Positions 1-11,345 of a DNA stretch of 64,000 nucleotides are shown piece after piece. A program made the translations under genes and the position numbers. The notes beneath the pieces were generated by a model that was not told the origin of the DNA, searched no databases, and saw only the letters and a program-made list of their open reading frames with translations. This stretch comes from Magicicada septendecula (Eukaryota; Arthropoda; Insecta; Hemiptera; Cicadidae). Positions within the stretch are counted from its first letter, which is position 1. The number at the start of each line of letters is the position of its first letter. Location of the stretch: positions 127,894,927 to 127,958,926 of the forward strand of contig CM068367.1 of NCBI GenBank assembly GCA_034769895.1. The letters are read 5' to 3'.

Positions 1-2879
1 TTATAAAATTGTCAAAATTAGTCTACTTATAACATTTGATTTTACTGTAAGTATTTTATTTTTAAGATATGTGAGTAATAAGAGTAGAAATTCAAAATAT
101 TTTATAGAACAGAAGTACATAGCTATATACCACAGGGCAAATGTGAAAGCTATATTTTTAAAATTAGACCAAGCATCAGAATACAGGAGGAAGTTGTATT
201 AAGTAACAAGGTATTAATCTTCTACCACTTTAAATATACTTAGTCACATTTAATATCAAAAATAAATTAATCTACGACTGAAAATTCATACCTTTAGTTA
301 TATTGTTTGTAGCAGAAGTCCATCCTCCTCTCCTTCTGTGCAGCGAAGTGGTTGATCACACGTTCATTGAAATTAGGGGTAGATAATAATTTCTTTTCAA
401 TTGAACACATGGCGAGTGCACTGAGTCTACCTTCTTTCATTGTGCTCCTGGTAAAAGTCTTTATTCGCTTTAAAGTTGAAAAACATCTTTCACTTTCTGC
501 AGTGGTCATTGGGATTGTGCAGATGATCTGAAGTAATTTCACTGATTTGGGGAGCACATCTCTCAGATTATTATCATAAATAAAATTAAGCAACCATAAT
601 GAGCCTGTTGCCTCAGAAAAATCACTTCTACTGTATATTACTACCAACTCTTGTTTCAGTTCTATTTTATTCAACTGGAATAAATTTACAGCAATTTCTA
701 ATTCATTTTCAGGAAATTTATTTATGAACTCAGGAAACAAACTTGGCTGAAATAACTTAGCTACCGACAAATGATCTAAGAAATTAAAGCGATTGTCAAT
801 TCCAGTCATGATAACATCACACACTTTTGCCACAATGTGTCTTCTATCTTCAAATCGGCCACGTTTTCTACTGGGGCCTGAACAAGATAAATCATTTTCA
901 GTTCCATCAAGTTCGCTAGAACTGGGCTGGTCAACCTCAGGCAAGTTTCTTATTTTTTGGATTATAGACTTAAATTCGCCTATATATTTTAAGGCCTTGA
1001 TGCAGTCGACTGTCTTGTTCTGAAGCTTGTTGTACAAAATATCACAATGGGGCATTATTTTATTAAAAAATGTTACCCAGAAAATGAAATCGTTGTCTTT
1101 AAGAAGGTTGCTTAAACCAACTGCTTTGTTTACAGTTGTATAATCATTGCTGTCGTCGTCTAATATTTTATTTAAGCATTCTTCTATTTCATTTTTATAC
1201 TTAAATAATGTGCTGACAATTCTAGACTTGAAGTTCTAACGAGTGCCAGAGCTCTTTGGTATTCGTTTTTTCATAATGTCGTCAAGTACTGCTGTTCTTT
1301 TACTCGATTTTGAAAAAAAGGATGAAAATGCTTCAACATTACTGAAAAATATTTTTATCTGTTTATTTTGTGTTGCGCAGCATTCAATGATCAAATTTAG
1401 TTGATGTGCGTAGCAGTGTACGAAATGTGCATTTTTGTACACAGCTTTGACTCTTGCCTGCACACCTGTGTGCTGGCCACTCATGACAGAAGTGCCATCG
1501 TAGCTTTGAGCAATCACTCTTTCAGGTGTTTTGTCAATTTTTAGCTTTTCCAGCTCGTTAAAAATTGCTACACTAACAGATGCTGCGTCATGAACTTTGG
1601 GTACTACAAAACTAACAAATCTTTCATTTACAACCCCATTTAACTCGTATCTGACAACAAACACTAGCTGAGACAATGTAGCACAGTCAGTTGTCTCATC
1701 GGCTTCAATAGCAATATATTTAGTTTGAGTAATTTCGTCGCATATAATTTCCAAGCACACGGCATATATGGAATCAAGTAAATCATTTTGGATGGTTTTG
1801 GAAAGCCCTAAAAATACTCGGTTATTGCTTTTTTCAATATGTTGTTTTAATGTAGAGTCTAACTCTGCCATTAGGTTGACAAGACCACGAAATATGCCAG
1901 GGTTGTTAGATGTGTCAGTGCCACTTTTGTCATGCCCCCTTAATGCAAGTTCAAAAGCCCCACAAAACTTCACAGCATCAATCAACTTACTTAAAATGTA
2001 CCGATTTTTTCATACTTCCTCATTTAACTTTTGAATTCTTAATCTATATGCACTGTCTAACTGAGATCTAATGTCAGCATTCCCAAGTACTGCATACTCG
2101 ATACACGCATTTATATGTTTTTCACTTAATTTATGTTTTTTAAGTTTTTCTCTCAAATGCTTAATATCCGAGACACCATCTACAGTCCAGGTGCGATCCT
2201 GTATGCCCATTACTATGCACAGGTAACAGAAAAATGAGTTTTTTATTCCACACCCACACACCAATCAGCATAATTATACAAATGAATACTAAATTTCCGA
2301 TTGTAGCTATTCCTACTCTTAGTGGATTTTTGTACTTGATTAATCACCATGTTAGGCCTAGGAGGCCCTAATCTTTTAAGTTCAACCCTGTGCTCTAAGC
2401 TCTTTATCCCTTGGCTAATAATTTATTTACATCATTCGTAATTACAAAGTTAGAATCCGTGTTATTCATTATGACACACATTAATCACACACTAAACACA
2501 ATAACTCTGTTTGCAAACAAGGAGTGCCAATAACTGCTACACTGCTGGCCGCTGGCGCTGGCTGAGATGATTTGCGCATGCATGGCCAAGGATGGAGTCC
2601 CAGGATGTCCGTAAGAACACAGTTGAATGATGTCACCACACGGTTAGAGCTGTATGCTGTATTTTCCATTTACACTGCACACAGTAGCTTTGGCCTCTAT
2701 GGCCAACGCTCCGCAACTCAACTCCGGACTTTAAACGTCAAATGTTTTCCGTTGTATTATTGTTTTGATGCATATAGGAACTTTTGTAATTGATTTGGTG
2801 AAAAATTAATAATTAATTATTACTTTTTATTTTATTGGGAGGGCTGCGCCCGAGAGCCCTTATGGGCAAGCCACCACTG
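1..2879 (-). mobile_element. hAT transposon copy 1 (ZMYM1-like), 3' end outside window
   Basis: Body of a hAT-superfamily element read on the minus strand. The right (5') terminus is a candidate terminal inverted repeat starting CAGTGGTGGC (reverse complement of the bases ending at 2879), similar to the CAGTGGCGGC terminus of the second hAT copy at 30776. The other terminus is not in bases 1-290, so it should lie left of the window. Bases 2880-2887 (AGATAAAC) would be the 8-bp target duplication, which cannot be verified without the other side. The stretch 2265-2879 is the 5' leader and shows no convincing coding sequence. Confidence 0.75.
294..2264 (-). pseudogene. hAT transposase, ZMYM1-like, with two in-frame stops
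   Basis: DNA transposase relic. From the N-terminus: a TTF-type zinc-finger-like Cys-rich start (CGC, then CYLC), a DUF4371-like region with the acidic segment IEADETTD and the later VIAQSYDGTSVM and HCYAHQLNL, then the hAT C-terminal dimerisation segment with ERCFSTLKRIKTF and a terminus like other ZMYM1-type proteins (ERRMDF). All three open pieces (2264-2010, 1985-1236, 1055-294) are in the same frame. They are separated only by TGA at 2010-2012 and TAG at 1236-1238, and recognisable protein continues across both stops. Upstream of 2264 the frame closes, so the true start or an upstream exon is unclear. The family call is firm and activity is unlikely. Confidence 0.85.
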
Positions 2880-2887
2880 AGATAAAC

Positions 2888-3300
2888 ATGACGAGAGGTT
2901 CAAGTATTTTGGGGAATGTATTGTCTGGTTTGGTGCTCTTGTTTTCAGCAAAGTTTGATGAAGGTTAAATTCTACATAAAGGCATTATAATTATATAATT
3001 ACATTCATAATATTTATACTGATATAAGTATTTTATGTTACATAATTTAAATAATGAAATATTTAAGTTAGAGTTTTGAAATAAGTTATTTGTAATTCAT
3101 AGTAACAAAAGTTGAACACTGAACAAGATGAAAATTAACTATTAGAGGCTTTGAAGACTTCGTGTTGGAAAAAAATGCAGAGAATTTCATACTGAAAACT
3201 AGAATGGGCAATAATTAAATGTTAAGAAAATATGCAGAAAAATAAGGTTGTAGTACATCTCACAGAAGGAAATACTGTTGACAGGGACAGTTAACTATGG
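2888..3300. other. AT-rich spacer
   Basis: No coding sequence, repeat terminus or RNA gene recognised. Confidence 0.5.
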
Positions 3301-3309
3301 ATTAGGGGG

Positions 3310-3640
3310 GAAGTTCTTGGAAGCAGGCTATGAAAGTGGTTCTTGAAATCATCATTATCATAATCTCCACTTCATGGATTAGGCTGCACTGCCTGTTCCG
3401 GAAACCATCTTGTCCTCGGATGCCGCATACTACGATAACCCTGTGGGTTTATAATTCAAGGCAAGTTTGGGAAGGCGATCTTGCTGCATTCTTCCCAAAT
3501 ACTTACACCAGTTGGCGTTGTATTCCATAATTCTATTCTGTAATTTAAAAATGTCTAATTCTCGCCTTATCTGTGGATTATTTATTCTGTCTTGTAATGT
3601 GCATCCTTTAACCAACCTGAGAAATTTCATTTCTGCTTAT
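3310..3640 (-). mobile_element. Non-LTR retrotransposon 3' fragment
   Basis: Minus-strand open frame 3630-3430 (66 aa) looks like the extreme C-terminus of insect RTE/Jockey-type polyproteins: INNPQIRRELDIF, then an EY..NWCKYLGRM-like stretch, then LPKLALNYKPTG. The downstream bases end with GATTATGATAATGATGATT-like sequence, as at the 3' ends of such elements. It is a 5'-truncated relic with no reverse transcriptase part left. Family assignment is by eye. Confidence 0.6.
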
Positions 3641-4960
3641 GTAACCTTTCCTCTGTCTCTCTGTGAAATTACCTGTCACAGAGAGATAGATGTTCTTGGA
3701 ATAATGTACGCAAATATTCTTGGAACAATTGATGCAAATAGAGGGTTTGAAGGACAAATGGATTTTAAACAGAGATCATGCAACATGTGACCACCCACCA
3801 ATCTGCAAACTGGTGAGCTGCTAAGTAGCCTGCTTCTTCATCTTCTCATATTGTGATACTCTATTGGTCAGCAGATCTCAATTAATTTGATTTCCTGAAC
3901 CATTTCCTCCACCCTCCCTAACTTTCATCAGTTCTCTTAATTCCTCTATTTATGTCCATCGTTTTCTACAAATTTCTTCTACCCTCTTTAACCACTGGCT
4001 AACCTTGGTATTCCTCTTTTATGTTTTCTTTGTCTTTCCATTTCCAGCATGAACAGTCTGTGCCGATCCCTCCTGGTGATATATCTGTACCATTCTAATT
4101 CCCTGTTCTTTTACAAACTACTGATTTCTTGTTAATTGCAGTCTGGATGTCTTCATTTCTGGCATGATCTCACTTTTTTGTTCTAGCATCTGTTTTTCTA
4201 AAATATTTCATTTCTTGTGATAAAAATATGGTTTCTTAATTTCTCTTAGGTACTTAAATCAATAAAATTTGACAGCTGTCTAGTATTAATAGTGTAGTAC
4301 ATAAAGTTATCAGTTTATTGCTTGTTATGTTACTGTCTATTTATAATGTAAATTTGGATATACATGGACTGAAGTATAATGCTAAAAATTATAACACAAA
4401 AGAGAAAAATGATATGCAGTAGTCTCCACTTAGTCATCTTTTCTCCAATGAGTGCTGAATCACTTGGCCAAAGTATTAGAAATAAACTCAATTTATAAAC
4501 GAGTTTTCAGAAATTCCATAAATAACATGACTATACATTGGGTAAGGGTAATTTTAGTGACATAGCAGAAAGCAAAATACTAGGAGACACCAACAACTGG
4601 AGACAGGAACTACATAAACTACATATTGTTTTATTCTATAAATAAACTATACATCTTTAGTTATTCATTATATATGTTTATTTATTATTTAATTGTATAG
4701 AAATTAATACATTTAATTATAAATAAACCATTTAGTTAGTTATACTATCTATGAGTAAATAATAGATTTGTACAAAAATAAATTATTGGTCAATAACATT
4801 AATTTTTTCTATAAGTGAGTATGATCTTGTTTCCTGTCACATTTTACAGATCCAGTCTCCATCCATCATAATAGGATTATAATTAAGTTACAAACAACTG
4901 CAAGAATCTTGAAGAGTTATAAAAAGGAAAAGGTACATTTGTTAGTTGTAAATGAATAAG
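3641..4960. other. AT-rich stretch without recognised genes
   Basis: Only short open frames of AT-rich composition. Nothing resembling a known domain, and no paired repeat ends were found. Confidence 0.5.
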
Positions 4961-4964
4961 CAGT

Positions 4965-5186
4965 ATGCCATTATTTACTGTCTTCTTAGCACATCTATTA
5001 TCATTGTGTAAGGATACTTATAGCTGTTTATATCTTCCTAATCTCCGTCAAAATGAATACTCTTTAGAAATGTTAGAATTGGTTGGAAAGTACAAAGAAG
5101 TAGTAGGGGAACACTTAGCTAATATTCAACAACAGCAGTTACAATCAAAAAGTACAAGATTTATTACCACTGTATTAATAAACTGA
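4965..5186 (+). pseudogene. Degenerate hAT (ZMYM1-like) transposase fragment
   Basis: A 73-aa frame whose middle (EMLELVGKYKEVVGEHL) resembles the segment of ZMYM1-like hAT proteins that normally reads NFLELLKLL..YDPVLKEHL. Nothing further of the transposase is recognisable on either side, so this is an isolated scrap, older than the two hAT copies elsewhere in the window. The match is short and could be coincidental. Confidence 0.4.
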
Positions 5187-5335
5187 ATACATCTTTGTAC
5201 TGAAAAATTATTTTAGATCAAAGAGAAATATATATTTATTTTAAAGAAATTATAGAAAACACAAAACTTACATACCAATATCTCATAACGAGTAAAATGT
5301 TCTGATCCTCACATATGTTTACCAGAAACAAATGA

Positions 5336-5562
5336 TTTGATTTCGTTGTCCATGCGTGTCCGTTAATTTAACTAAATATAATTAAATCACTGCCAACTCG
5401 GAACACAAAGTTTTTTATGGGTAAAAACATAAAAGTTAGCTTTAAGCCTCTGAAGAAGCTTTTTAAAAGTGAAAACTGGTTCAGGCTATAAGGTAAAACT
5501 TTTACATTTTTACCCATAAAAAACTTTGTGTTCCGAGTCGGTAGTGATTTAATTATATTTAG
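5336..5562 (+). mobile_element. Short Penelope-type inverted-repeat insertion
   Basis: A 227-bp element made of two inverted copies of a Penelope terminal sequence (outer part CTAAATATAATTAAATCACT, then CCAACTCGGAACACAAAG and its complement near 5519-5540). A 36-nt unpaired tail lies on the left (5336-5371); it is the reverse complement, imperfectly, of the right tail of the 2.1-kb element at 8908. Flanks AAACAAATGA (5326-5335) and AAACCAATGA (5563-5572) form a 10-bp target duplication with one mismatch. The plus strand carries a hammerhead-like core: CTGAAGA at 5450-5456, a short stem, GAAA at 5471-5474. No protein-coding part remains. Confidence 0.65.
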
Positions 5563-5572
5563 AAACCAATGA

Positions 5573-5879
5573 GTTAGTTATGTGCAAACATTTTATCAAG
5601 ATCACCAATTTAACAGCTAAAACAAGAGACAAACTTGCTGAGAAAATACTTTGGATATAGAAGAATATATCAGACACAATGTTCTATCTGAAGACTGCCA
5701 TTCTCAAAGATTATGACAGCATTAGCAATATGTCTTAAGAAATAAACGGTGAACAGGTTAGCATTGTAAATTAGAATGCATTTCTTCTTGCAGAGAAATT
5801 TTGTTGTATCATGTAGAAGTCAACAATGCAAAAATACACTCAGATGTTATAATGTTCTTTTAGGATCCACAGGTATACT
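5573..5879. other. Spacer without recognised features
   Basis: AT-rich, only a short open frame (5776-5985) that runs into the foldback repeat and looks fortuitous. Confidence 0.4.
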
Positions 5880-6040
5880 AAATTCAAAATTACGACTAAA
5901 AACCGGGCTGTTAGGCCATGGTCAGTTGCTATTAAACATTATTCCCTGTCAGGAATCGAAACGTTGCCGGCGCAATGATGTTTAATTATTACGACCGACC
6001 ACGGCCTAACAGCCCAATTTTTAGTCGTAATTTTGAATTT
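5880..6040. repeat. Foldback (palindromic) repeat, about 161 bp
   Basis: Left arm from 5880 (AAATTCAAAATTACGACTAA...) pairs with the right arm ending at 6040. About 47 positions match with few mismatches, and pairing continues inward through ATTAAACAT. The central loop (about 5950-5980) contains AATCGAAACGTTG, reminiscent of the CGAAAC part of hammerhead-like repeats, but a full core with stem II is not seen. Probably a non-autonomous foldback element; no clear target duplication. Confidence 0.6.
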
Positions 6041-6570
6041 ATTGATACCGGCCGTGAGAGCTTCAGTCAAAAGTTAAATACAGGTATTCTATTACTTTTT
6101 CTTTCATAGTACTGTATGCTTACAAGTGTCAAAAAAAACATATTCTATTATCTCATCAAAGTTTTTCTTAAAAACAAGGTACAATAAGAGAATTCAATCT
6201 ATAAAATGTTATCCTGGTATACTTGAAGTTTTATGTCATCATTGATAAAATAGTAATGGTTACAGATCTGGGTTCTTTAGCACTAAACACAACAAAAGAT
6301 TGAAGAAATTTTTGACCCTTTAAAACCCTTCTAATGATAATATGTTGGCAAGTATTCTTAATAAAAATGTTAGCATATAAAGTGCAGGAAGATTTCTCAA
6401 CTTAGAAACAGCTCTAATGGTTGGTGGACGACATGCAGCACATACATGGCTCATCATGGGAAAATTTTTTGTCAATAAACAAATGTCATCATGGCTTTAA
6501 GAGGCAAAATTTGTCGTGAAAACCACTGGAACCTGAACATAACTTTCCAGTGAAGAGAACAGTTTTTAAA

Positions 6571-6611
<41 letters not shown>

Positions 6612-7880
6612 TATTGTTTTCTCAGTGCTAGGTTTATAATATCAGACTTGAAACTACTAGGTTTATATACTGGTGACTCTGAATGATTATCTCTCTACTC
6701 TGAAACTTCAGCAGCCTGGAAGGTTAGCAACTATCATGAAAGTAAAAATACTTTTAAGTAAAGTTAATAATATATTTTGGAAGGAAATTTTAGTATGAAA
6801 AGCATTCACATTACAGACTTACAAAGTGACAAAGTCTACTGAAAGTCATGAAAGTCATAGGGCTGCCTGGAAGTGGAATGCTTATAAGGCTTACCACTTC
6901 TATCTATGAAAATAGTCTAAAGACATGTTTGTTCACAACAATATGTAAGCGTTTCATAATTAGACTCTTTTGTGTAGTACCAGTATGTTTTTCTTTTTAG
7001 CCGAAACATTATTTATACCAGTTCCTTAAGAACTTGGAAAGAATACAACTGCTTGCGGCAGATCGAGCTGTTTAGCTATTTCATGTACTGAAAGTGATCT
7101 AGCTCAAGAAGTCTTCCTGAAGTAGAACAGAAGAAGGCTTGAAAAGTACTCATGTCAAGTGCAGATGTGAAATCTTCCAATTACTGCTGTTTTTATTTTA
7201 GTGTCTATTTCTCTGTTTTTTGTTTGTTTATTGTCTATGTAATGTTTACAATAAATTCATTAAGCTTAATTTGAACTTTGTAAAGTTTAAAATCCTTTGA
7301 GGGCTGTTGAAAGGTACAATCAAGGGACCTCTCTCAGAATGTCACTTTCTGTCCTTTGGTCTCTAATCTAGCAACTTTTAAGACCATATATCATATTCTC
7401 ATTTACCCTAAATATTGCTTTGTACATTTCTATTATATTACATTAATACTGAAAATTAATGTATTGTAGTTTGGTTGCAGATACATTTAATGTTTTCTTG
7501 TATTCTCTTATTGATTTTATGATAGCCCTTTCCATGCTTCTCTGTGTAGAATATAGTTTTTGTATTACTGTACTTTCGTCTTTATTATTAATGGTTCAAA
7601 ACATAAGCCATTGCAGGAAGCACTCATTAATCAGAAACTTTCTTATTCAAATCAATGGTAGTTTGTTAATCTTCATAGTAGCACTCGCCTGTCATGCAGT
7701 TAAGTTTAATCTTAACCACTGACAATTTATGGCATTGTGTCACACTTCTTTGTTATTACTTTTTGTAATTTTGATTACTTCCATGTTCCATAAGGAAATG
7801 GAAGTATGGTGATGGCAAAAAAAATCGTGTTTGAGATAATTGCAGATTCTGATTGTACTACCCTAAAAAAAGTCATTTTT
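6041..7880. other. AT-rich stretch with an (AT)n microsatellite
   Basis: Contains the microsatellite listed separately. The open frame at 7459-7722 is AT-rich and hydrophobic with no recognisable domain. Nothing else supportable. Confidence 0.5.
6572..6607. repeat. (TA)n microsatellite
   Basis: Uninterrupted TA dinucleotide run of about 36 bp. Confidence 0.95.
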
Positions 7881-7911
7881 CGAAAAGTGTCTGTGTGTCT
7901 ATCTGTCAATA

Positions 7912-8907
7912 GATTTTTTTTCTATGGCAAACGATAACAGCCGCAAATTCAAACAGAATCAAATAATTTTTTGCATACAGCCCTGAATTGTAGAGTTCTC
8001 AAGACCTATTGTTTTTGTTGAAGATTGGGTTAGGTAAAGGGGTAGTCTACCTGCAACATTTTATGTTTTAACATGGGTAATTTTTTCTATGACGAACGAT
8101 AACTGCCGTAAATTCAAACAGAATCAAATAATGTTTTGCATACCTTTTTGAACTAAAGAGAACTCAATGTCTGTTGATTTTGGTGAAGATCGGTCAAGGG
8201 AAAGGGCTAGTTTACCGGCAACATTTTATGTTTTAACAACGGTAATTTTTTCTATGACAAACGATATATGCCGCACATTCAAACAGAATCAAATATTTTT
8301 TTGCATACGTTCCTCAATTGTAAAAGACTGAAGGCTTGTTGATTTTGGTGAAGATCGGTTAAGGGAAAGGTGTAGTTTACCTGCCACATTTTATGTTTTA
8401 ACAAGAGTAATTGTTTCTATGACGAACGATAACTGCCGCACATTTAAACAGAATCAAATAATTTTGTGTGTACCTTCCTCAATTGTAGATGACTCAAGGT
8501 CTGTTGATTTTGTTGAAGATCGGTTAAGGTAAAGGGGTAGTTTACCTGCAACATTTTATGCTGTAACAAGAGAATGTTTTTCATGAAGAACGATAACTGC
8601 AGTAAATTCAAACAGAATCAAATAATTTTTTACATATGTGCCTGAGTTGTAGAGGACTCAAGGCCTATTTATTTTGGTGAAGATCGGTTTAGGAAGGGGT
8701 AGTTTACCTGCCACTGTTACTGTTTTAACAAGAGTAATTGTTTCTATGACGAACAATAACTGCCGCACATTCAAACAGAATCAAATAATGTTTTGCACGC
8801 ATCCTTGAATTGTAGACGACTCAAGACCTATTGATTTTGGTGAAGATCAGTTAAGAGAGAGGTGTAGTTTACCTGCAACGTTTTATATGATAACAAGGGT
8901 AATTTTA
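7912..8907. repeat. Tandem array, about 164-bp unit, left block
   Basis: About six degenerate units. Landmarks recur with steps of 161-166 bp: a CTATGACGAACGATAACTGC-like motif near 7922, 8088, 8254, 8417, 8581 and 8742, then TTCAAACAGAATCAAATAAT, GGTGAAGATCGGTTAAGG and GGGTAGTTTACCTGC. There is no conserved reading frame. The array is interrupted by the element at 8908 and resumes at 11002. It is likely a local minisatellite or satellite fragment. Confidence 0.85.
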
Positions 8908-9208
8908 CTAAATATCACTATTACTGTAACGACTCGGAACACTAGGTTTTTTATAAGTAAAAGCAAAAAGTTTTACCTAACAGCCTTAACCAGTTTTCTC
9001 CTTTAAAAGGCTTCTTCAGAGGCTGCCGCAGGTAGCGCTATCCGTCTTGTTGTGGGTTGTGGGTGACAAAATCGAATTTCGAAAGATCGATGCTGTGTGT
9101 GTGGGTGAGATATGTTCGAATAATGCGTGCGATTTGAATTGGGTCTGTTCATTTAGGATGTCGTTTTTATTTGTTTTTGTGTTTGTATATTTCCAATTGT
9201 TCTAGAGT

Positions 9209-9324
9209 CACTTTACTAAAAATGAACTTTATCTTGTGAAAAACTTACTTTTTTCGTCGGATAAAGTTCATTTTTAGTAAAGTGATAGTGCTGTGAAAGA
9301 AGAGATGAACAAACAAGACAAACT
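9209..9324. mobile_element. Small foldback insertion inside the left PLE arm
   Basis: Absent from the matching position of the right arm. Perfect 25-bp inverted repeats (9209-9233 and 9260-9284) are followed by a 40-nt unpaired tail (9285-9324). A 10-bp target duplication GTTCTAGAGT flanks it (9199-9208 and 9325-9334). It has the same layout as the PLE insertions here (inverted repeats, one-sided tail, 10-14 bp duplication) but no shared sequence or hammerhead core was seen. Confidence 0.75.
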
Positions 9325-9700
9325 GTTCTAGAGTGTCTAGTTTTCGGCCTTTTGTGTGTACGTGTAGAATGTTCATGTTATTGTCGATGTTTTTATATGT
9401 GTGGTTTGCTTCAATGAGGTGGTTTGCAAAGGTGGATTCTGTAGTGGAGTGGAGTGCCTTTGTGTGTTCACTGTATCCATGTTTGAAGCTACGTCCTGTC
9501 TGGCCTATGTAGAATTTACTGCAATTTGAGCAATTTAGCTTGTAAACACCGGGTAGATCGAATTTGTTTTGTGCTTTGTGTGTGTGTTTTGATAGTGTGT
9601 GTTCTGTTTTGTTAGCAGTTTTGTAAGCGATTCTGTATCCTGCTTTTTTGAATTTGTGGGCTATTTTTTTTCAGTTTGTTTGTTGATGTATGTTAGTGTT

Positions 9701-10306
9701 AAACAAAACTACTTTACTTATAACAATAAATACTACACACAGAACGATGGCTTACCCACGGGCTCCCCCATATCCAGTATTCTAGCAGTAGTCTTCCTCC
9801 AACACTTAGAAAAAACAAAAATACTCACAAACAATGACAGACACTCACATAAAATACTATATTGGCACAGATACGTTGATGACATTCTACTACTATACAG
9901 GAGAAACAAAAGACAATGTGAACAGTTACTAACGCACATAAACAAAATACATAAAAACATAACCTTTACTGCCGAATACGAACACAACAATACCATAAAC
10001 TTCTTAGACCTCTCCATCACAAAACTAGAACACAGGCACAAATTCAGTATATACAGAAAACCAACTACAACTGACACACTAATACACAACACCTCCAATC
10101 ACCCAATACACCACAAACTAGCTGCCTTCAGAACCATGATACATAGACTTAACAACATTCCCTTAGATGAAAAAGACTACAAAGACGAACTAAACACGAT
10201 AAAATATCTAGCAGAATCTAATGGATATGACAGAACAATAGTCAGTAAACTCCTACACAAAACACAAAACAAACAACAGACAAAGACAAAAACAACAAAT
10301 TCATAA
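9701..10306 (+). pseudogene. PLE reverse transcriptase, C-terminal part
   Basis: The open frame runs from 9599, but the first 34 codons lie in the inverted arm and are not RT. True RT similarity begins at about 9701. Seen in order: YYTQNDGLPTGSPISSILA (RT motif B'), RYVDDILLLY (catalytic YxDD), then NFLDLSITKL and IYRKPTTTD, all typical of Penelope-like/TERT-like reverse transcriptases. The N-terminal RT motifs are missing. The frame stops with TAA at 10304-10306, while the protein continues in another frame from about 10290 (NKFITLTYINKQTEKIA), which points to a 1-nt indel near 10285-10295. Confidence 0.85.
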
Positions 10307-10869
10307 CACTAACATACATCAACAAACAAACTGAAAAAATAGCCCACAAATTCAAAAAAGCAGGATACAGAATCGCTTACAAAACTACTAACAAAACAGA
10401 ACACACACTATCAAAACACACACACAAAGCACAAAACAAATTCGATCTACCCGGTGTTTACAAGCTAAATTGCTCAAATTGCAGTAAATTCTACATAGGC
10501 TAGACAGGATGTAGCTTCAAACAGAGATACAGTGAACACACAAAGGCACTCCACTCCACTACAGAATCCACCTTTGCAAACCACCTCATTGAAGCAAACC
10601 ACACATATAAAAACATCGACAATAACATGAACATTCTACAGGTACACACAAAAGACCGAAAACTAGACACTCTAGAACAATTGGAAATATACAAACACAC
10701 AAAAACAAATAAAAACGACATCCTAAACGAACAGACACAATTCAAATCGCACGCATTATTCGAATATATCTCACCCACACACACAGCATCGATCTTTCAA
10801 AATTCAATTTCATCACCCACAACAAGACGGATAGCGCTACCTGCGGCAGCCTCTGAAGAAGCCTTTTAA
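10307..10869 (+). pseudogene. PLE GIY-YIG endonuclease domain
   Basis: Continuation of the PLE polyprotein in a shifted frame: linker KKAGYRIAYKTTNKTEHTL, then GVYKLNCSNCSKFYIG (the GVY...YIG signature with the CxxC between, as in PLE endonucleases), then SFKQRYSEH with the conserved Arg, ANHLIEANH and TLEQLEIYKH. An in-frame TAG at 10501-10503 follows YIG. The inverted left arm has a sense codon (CAG) at the same place, so the stop arose after the palindrome formed. The frame ends at 10869. Confidence 0.85.
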
Positions 10870-11001
10870 AGGAGAAAACCAGTTAAGGCTGTAAGGTAAA
10901 ACTTTTTGCTTTTACTTATAAAAAACCTAGTGTTCCGAGTCGTTAAAGTAATAGTGATATTTAGTTAAGTAACGGACACGTCATGGACAACGAAATCCAA
11001 G

Positions 11002-11345
11002 AAGGGTAATTTTATCTATGACGAACAATAACTGCCGTAAATTCAAACAGAATCAAATAATGTTTTGCTTACTTCCCTACATTGTAGAGAACTCAAGGCC
11101 TGTTGATTTTGGTGAAGATCGGTTAAGGGAAAGGGGTAGTTTACCTGCAACATTTTATGTTGTAACAAGAGAATTTTTTTCATGACGAACAATAACTGCC
11201 GTAAATTCAAACAGAATCAAATAATTTTTTACATACATGCCTGAGTTGTAGAGGACTCAAGGCCTATTGATTTTGGTGAAGATCGGTTAGGGGGAAAGGG
11301 TAGTTTACCTGAAACATTTTTTGTTGTAACAAGGGTAAAGTACTT
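11002..11345. repeat. Tandem array, about 164-bp unit, right block
   Basis: About two further units of the array at 7912-8907 (CTATGACGAAC near 11017 and CATGACGAAC near 11180). It begins with the PLE target duplication, so the two blocks were one array before the insertion. Confidence 0.85.

Larger units (their letters stand above)
8908..11001 (+). mobile_element. Palindromic Penelope-like element (PLE)
   Basis: A 2094-bp insertion into the tandem array, bounded by a perfect 13-bp target duplication AAGGGTAATTTTA (8895-8907 and 11002-11014). The left arm (8908-9700) is an inverted copy of the right arm (10304-10964), about 660 bp once the small insertion at 9209 is discounted. Single-copy centre 9701-10303 encodes the C-terminal part of a PLE reverse transcriptase; the arms carry the GIY-YIG endonuclease part and the terminal repeat. 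A 37-nt unpaired tail (10965-11001) sits only on the right. Hammerhead-like cores occur in both arms (plus 10853-10877, minus 8995-9019). The element lacks the N-terminal half of the RT, so it is not autonomous. Confidence 0.85.

Noticed and set aside
7912..11345. Regularly spaced repeats resembling a CRISPR array
   Set aside because: Whole 164-bp units are repeated without unique spacers; eukaryotic tandem repeat.
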